Assembly (NCBI GenBank): GCA_964575895.1
Contig: CAZNTE010000007.1
Coordinates: forward strand, 1-64,000
Source of the DNA: Gudongella sp964575895
GTDB lineage: Bacteria; Bacillota; Clostridia; Tissierellales; Tissierellaceae
Direction of reading: 5' to 3'
DNA length: 64,000 nt
Shown: piece by piece, positions 61,847 through 64,000 of the stretch
Layout: the number at the start of each line of letters is the position of its first letter
Numbering within the stretch: the stretch's first letter is position 1
Program-made: the position numbers and the translations under genes
The notes under the pieces: model-generated
Databases searched by the model: none
What the model was told of the DNA's origin: nothing
What the model saw: the letters and a program-made list of their open reading frames with translations, nothing else

Positions 61847-62476
61847 ATGAATAATTTAGAAAATCAAGCTATATTGTTAGGTGCCAAATTAACAGAAATT
61901 GCGATTAGAAACACTACAGAGACTATAATTAATAAAGTATCTGCAGTCAAAGCAAAAAAAGATGATAAAGAAACAATAAATGTCCTAGAAGAAATAATTA
62001 ATGATTTAATAAAAGATAAAAATGATTTGGTTCAAGTATCCAGAGCATATGAAGAAGAGTTTATAATGAGGAAAATATCAGAAGATGACCTAGTATATAT
62101 TACAGAAAATTTAATCCCAGTCCTTAATGANNNNNNNNNNNNNNNNNNNNNNNNNNNNNNNNNNNNNNNNNNNNNNNNNNNNNNNNNNNNNNNNNNNNNN
62201 NNNNNNNNNNNNNNNNNNNNNNNNNNNNNNCAGTCCTTAATGAAAATTTTACATCCAATTTTATCTACTGAAACTTTAAAAATATTGCAGTTATTAGGAT
62301 TTGATTTCAAATCGGCTATTGGTGAACCATTAACTGAGTTGTTAAGAAATCTTATTCTTAGCAAAACAATCTCAAATAATACAAATATGACAGAAATTAT
62401 AACTCCAGAAGTAGTGGAATTGTTGAAAAATAAAAGTGCTTTTGATAATTTTATAAAATTTACGAAGGGACTATAG
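61847..62476 (+). CDS. Unrecognised gene interrupted by an assembly gap
   Basis: ATG 61847 (CAGGGGG upstream) gives MNNLENQAILLGAKLTEIAI, a helical region with VLEEIINDLIKDKNDLVQV, then the 100-N gap at 62131-62230, then LMKILHPILSTETLKILQLLGFDF and LTELLRNLILSKTIS to the stop at 62476. No family is recognised. It starts 71 nt after the DUF3644 gene. The true sequence at the gap is unknown, so frame continuity is unproven. Confidence 0.55.
   Translation: MNNLENQAILLGAKLTEIAIRNTTETIINKVSAVKAKKDDKETINVLEEIINDLIKDKNDLVQVSRAYEEEFIMRKISEDDLVYITENLIPVLNXXXXXXXXXXXXXXXXXXXXXXXXXXXXXXXXXXQSLMKILHPILSTETLKILQLLGFDFKSAIGEPLTELLRNLILSKTISNNTNMTEIITPEVVELLKNKSAFDNFIKFTKGL
62131..62230. other. Assembly gap of 100 N
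   Basis: Exactly 100 N. The 13 bases before it (CAGTCCTTAATGA, 62118-62130) are repeated immediately after it (62231-62243). Confidence 0.97.
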
Positions 62477-62863
62477 CATTATATTTTTTAATTATATTAG
62501 CTAGAAAAAAGAAATATTAATGATAGAGGATTCACAAACGGAATCGGAACTGGGACTGGAACGGGTAAAGTTAAGTTGAAATACATCTAAACTAGACGGA
62601 TAAAACATAAATGAACGGTAAAATAATGGCTAATTTGAAAGCTTTACCATATAGTTAAAGATATGAAAAGTAGAGTGGGAATAGTATTTTCAAACCCTAA
62701 AAGCCTTGGTTTAAAAGGTTTTTAGGGTTTAGTTTTGTTTTAATCTAGCAATTGGTTTTATAATCGATTTAATCTATTAAATTTACAATTTATTACATTA
62801 CTAGTAAATCTATGCTAGAATTAGATAAATGAAGGATATTATACCAAAAAAGGATGGAACTAA
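62477..62863 (+). terminator. Gene-free stretch with a 16-bp terminator
   Basis: AAACCCTAAAAGCCTT (62692-62707) pairs without mismatch (one G-U) with AAGGTTTTTAGGGTTT (62715-62730), then a T-rich tract. At 62520-62590 a short open frame containing GIGTGTGTGKVKLKYI ends in TAA; it may be a gene remnant. Nothing else is seen. Confidence 0.7.
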
Positions 62864-63358
62864 ATGATAATTGTATATGAATCAAAAAGTGGATTTACAA
62901 AAAAATATGCTACAATGCTATCTGAAATAATCGGACTTAAATCATATCACACATCAGAAATCTCAAAGATCAGTAAAGATGAAGAAATTATATTCTTAGG
63001 GTGGATTAAGATTGGGAAAATTCAAGGCTTAAGTAAATTTAGTGATTATAATGTTAAAGCTGTTTGTGGATCAGGGACTGCGCGTAGAGCTGAACCTGAC
63101 GAGGAAACATTATTAAAGAGAAATAGCATTGAAGATATACCCTTCTTTTATTTAAGGGGAGGATGTCTTCCTCTTAAAAAATTAAAAGGGATAGACAAAA
63201 TCATGATGATTATGTTTGTTAGTATGTTAAAAAAACGTAAGGATAAAAGCGAAGAAATTATCGAATCAATAAATACTATTGAAAATGGATTTGACGGGGT
63301 AAAGGAAGAAAATTTATTATCTATTATTCATTGGTTTAACTCAAAAGAATGTAATTAA
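62864..63358 (+). CDS. Flavodoxin-domain protein
   Basis: A 164-residue protein starting MIIVYESKSGFTKKYATML, the FMN-phosphate-binding loop of flavodoxins, followed by EIIFLGWIKIGKIQGL, and an FYLRGGCLP loop. It is similar to short flavodoxin-like proteins of Clostridia. Probably a cytoplasmic FMN-binding redox protein; partner unknown. A chromosomal gene with AAGGATGG upstream. Confidence 0.75.
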   Translation: MIIVYESKSGFTKKYATMLSEIIGLKSYHTSEISKISKDEEIIFLGWIKIGKIQGLSKFSDYNVKAVCGSGTARRAEPDEETLLKRNSIEDIPFFYLRGGCLPLKKLKGIDKIMMIMFVSMLKKRKDKSEEIIESINTIENGFDGVKEENLLSIIHWFNSKECN

Positions 63359-63393
63359 TAATCATTCACTTAAATATTTAGGTTAACCTAATA

Positions 63394-63672
63394 CTAGTCG
63401 TGTAAGTATAAAGTTACTGTAACCATTTCTCCACTACTTTTACCTATTGAATCCCTAATTTTTTTATTTATAGATATAATTTTATCTTCATTCTTTCGAG
63501 GAGCCAAATTAATGCCTTTTATCTCATATCCATCGATTGTACCAGAAACTTTTAAGGTGCCCCATTTACCAATAATATGTTCTGTATGGGGAATGCGTAT
63601 GTGATATGTCCATGCTCCAAACCCACTTTTATATTCTAATTTAAGTTGCTGATTGTCGACTATCTTTATCAT
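63394..63672 (-). CDS. DUF1905 domain protein
   Basis: A 92-residue beta-barrel-type protein; ATG at 63672 with AGGTGG upstream (GTG 63684 possible). The pattern GTLKVSGTIDGYEIKGINLAP, then IISINKKIRDSIGKSSGEMVTVTL, is DUF1905, found alone or N-terminal to YdeI-like domains. Function unknown. Confidence 0.75.
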   Translation of the reverse strand: MIKIVDNQQLKLEYKSGFGAWTYHIRIPHTEHIIGKWGTLKVSGTIDGYEIKGINLAPRKNEDKIISINKKIRDSIGKSSGEMVTVTLYLHD

Positions 63673-63702
63673 TTCATATACCACCTTTCCTAATTTGGCT
63701 TT

Positions 63703-63990
63703 TTATATATCTATTCCTAAAATCATCATAATTAATAAAGCAATTGAAACTAAGCCCAGCGCATAATAGTACATCCATGATTTTTTCTGTTTATAAAGAT
63801 AAAAACTAGTTCCTAAAACTACTAAACCACTTATCAAGTAGACCAGTATAGGATAAGGATATAGAAAAATGCCGGTATAAACCAATAGAACAGCTATTGG
63901 TATTACAGAGAAAATTGATTTGATTAAATCGGTGACTCTTTTACTCCTAAGAATAAAGAAGGAAATAGTTAGTATTATTAAAAAAGTCAA
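63703..63990 (-). CDS. Membrane protein, start beyond the window
   Basis: At least 95 residues with three hydrophobic segments (VIPIAVLLVYTGIFLYPY, ILVYLISGLVVLGTSFYLY and YYALGLVSIALLIMMIL). The frame stays open to the window end, so the true start may be outside. Family not recognised. Confidence 0.5.
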   Translation of the reverse strand: MTFLIILTISFFILRSKRVTDLIKSIFSVIPIAVLLVYTGIFLYPYPILVYLISGLVVLGTSFYLYKQKKSWMYYYALGLVSIALLIMMILGIDI

Positions 63991-64000
63991 TGTATGGGAA

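Overview
The window is low-GC, AGA/AGG-rich DNA of a Gram-positive anaerobe, most likely Clostridia/Tissierellia; the exact genus cannot be read from the sequence. Almost all of it (56-59712, about 59.7 kb) is one complete Tn1549/CTn-type integrative and conjugative element (ICE). The ICE is inserted in a type I restriction methylase gene (hsdM). The two hsdM pieces lie at 3-55 and from 59711. Joining them at a GG dinucleotide restores the AdoMet-binding motif (DPCCGTGGFF), and that same GG is the exact centre of an imperfect 48-bp dyad formed when the two element ends are joined (attP). From 59.7 kb to the end is chromosome: the rest of hsdM, a DUF3644 gene, a gene crossed by a 100-N assembly gap, a flavodoxin-like gene, a DUF1905 gene and a partial membrane protein.

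The ICE backbone, left to right: replication initiator (RepA_N/DUF6017), PcfB and VirD4 coupling ATPase, then Maff2, VirB6/TrbL-like protein, PrgI, VirB4, a BRO/KilAC antirepressor-like protein, an M23+NlpC/P60 cell-wall hydrolase, DUF4315-like and CD1107/DUF4366 proteins, topoisomerase III, a 2521-residue methylase-helicase and a RadC/JAB protein. Next come relaxase and MobC on the minus strand with a candidate oriT, an ImmR/ImmA-type switch, an activator and a sigma-like factor, and finally three tandem large serine recombinases.

Cargo sits at the seams of this backbone, mostly bounded by terminators: a possible uracil-DNA-glycosylase-fold protein (left end); a two-gene XRE-ImmA/partner module (between virD4 and maff2); an AAA+ ATPase/subtilisin pair matching the IetAS antiphage system (before topB); a complete type I BREX operon brxA-brxB-brxC-pglX-pglZ-brxL led by a small XRE regulator and followed by a translationally coupled Abi_2/HEPN gene (between radC and the relaxase); and an HTH-WYL regulator with a DUF4365 nuclease-like protein (beside the switch). 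The ICE therefore breaks a host restriction-modification gene while delivering at least three defence modules.

The control region (51.7-54.5 kb) is the most unusual part. Two face-to-face promoters carry palindromic operators. Next come two S24-fold-like paralogues and an ArpU/RinA-like activator, then five 11-bp iterons abutting a -10 box and two terminators. A 12-codon leader peptide (MVRSVRAPPVSL) follows, with an RAPP arrest-type motif, and its stop codon lies inside a perfect 12-bp hairpin that hides the ribosome binding site of the sigma-like gene. A roughly 220-nt RNA-like element with a closed terminal helix precedes the recombinase operon. A TnpV-family ORF is overprinted in the +1 frame inside the giant helicase gene.
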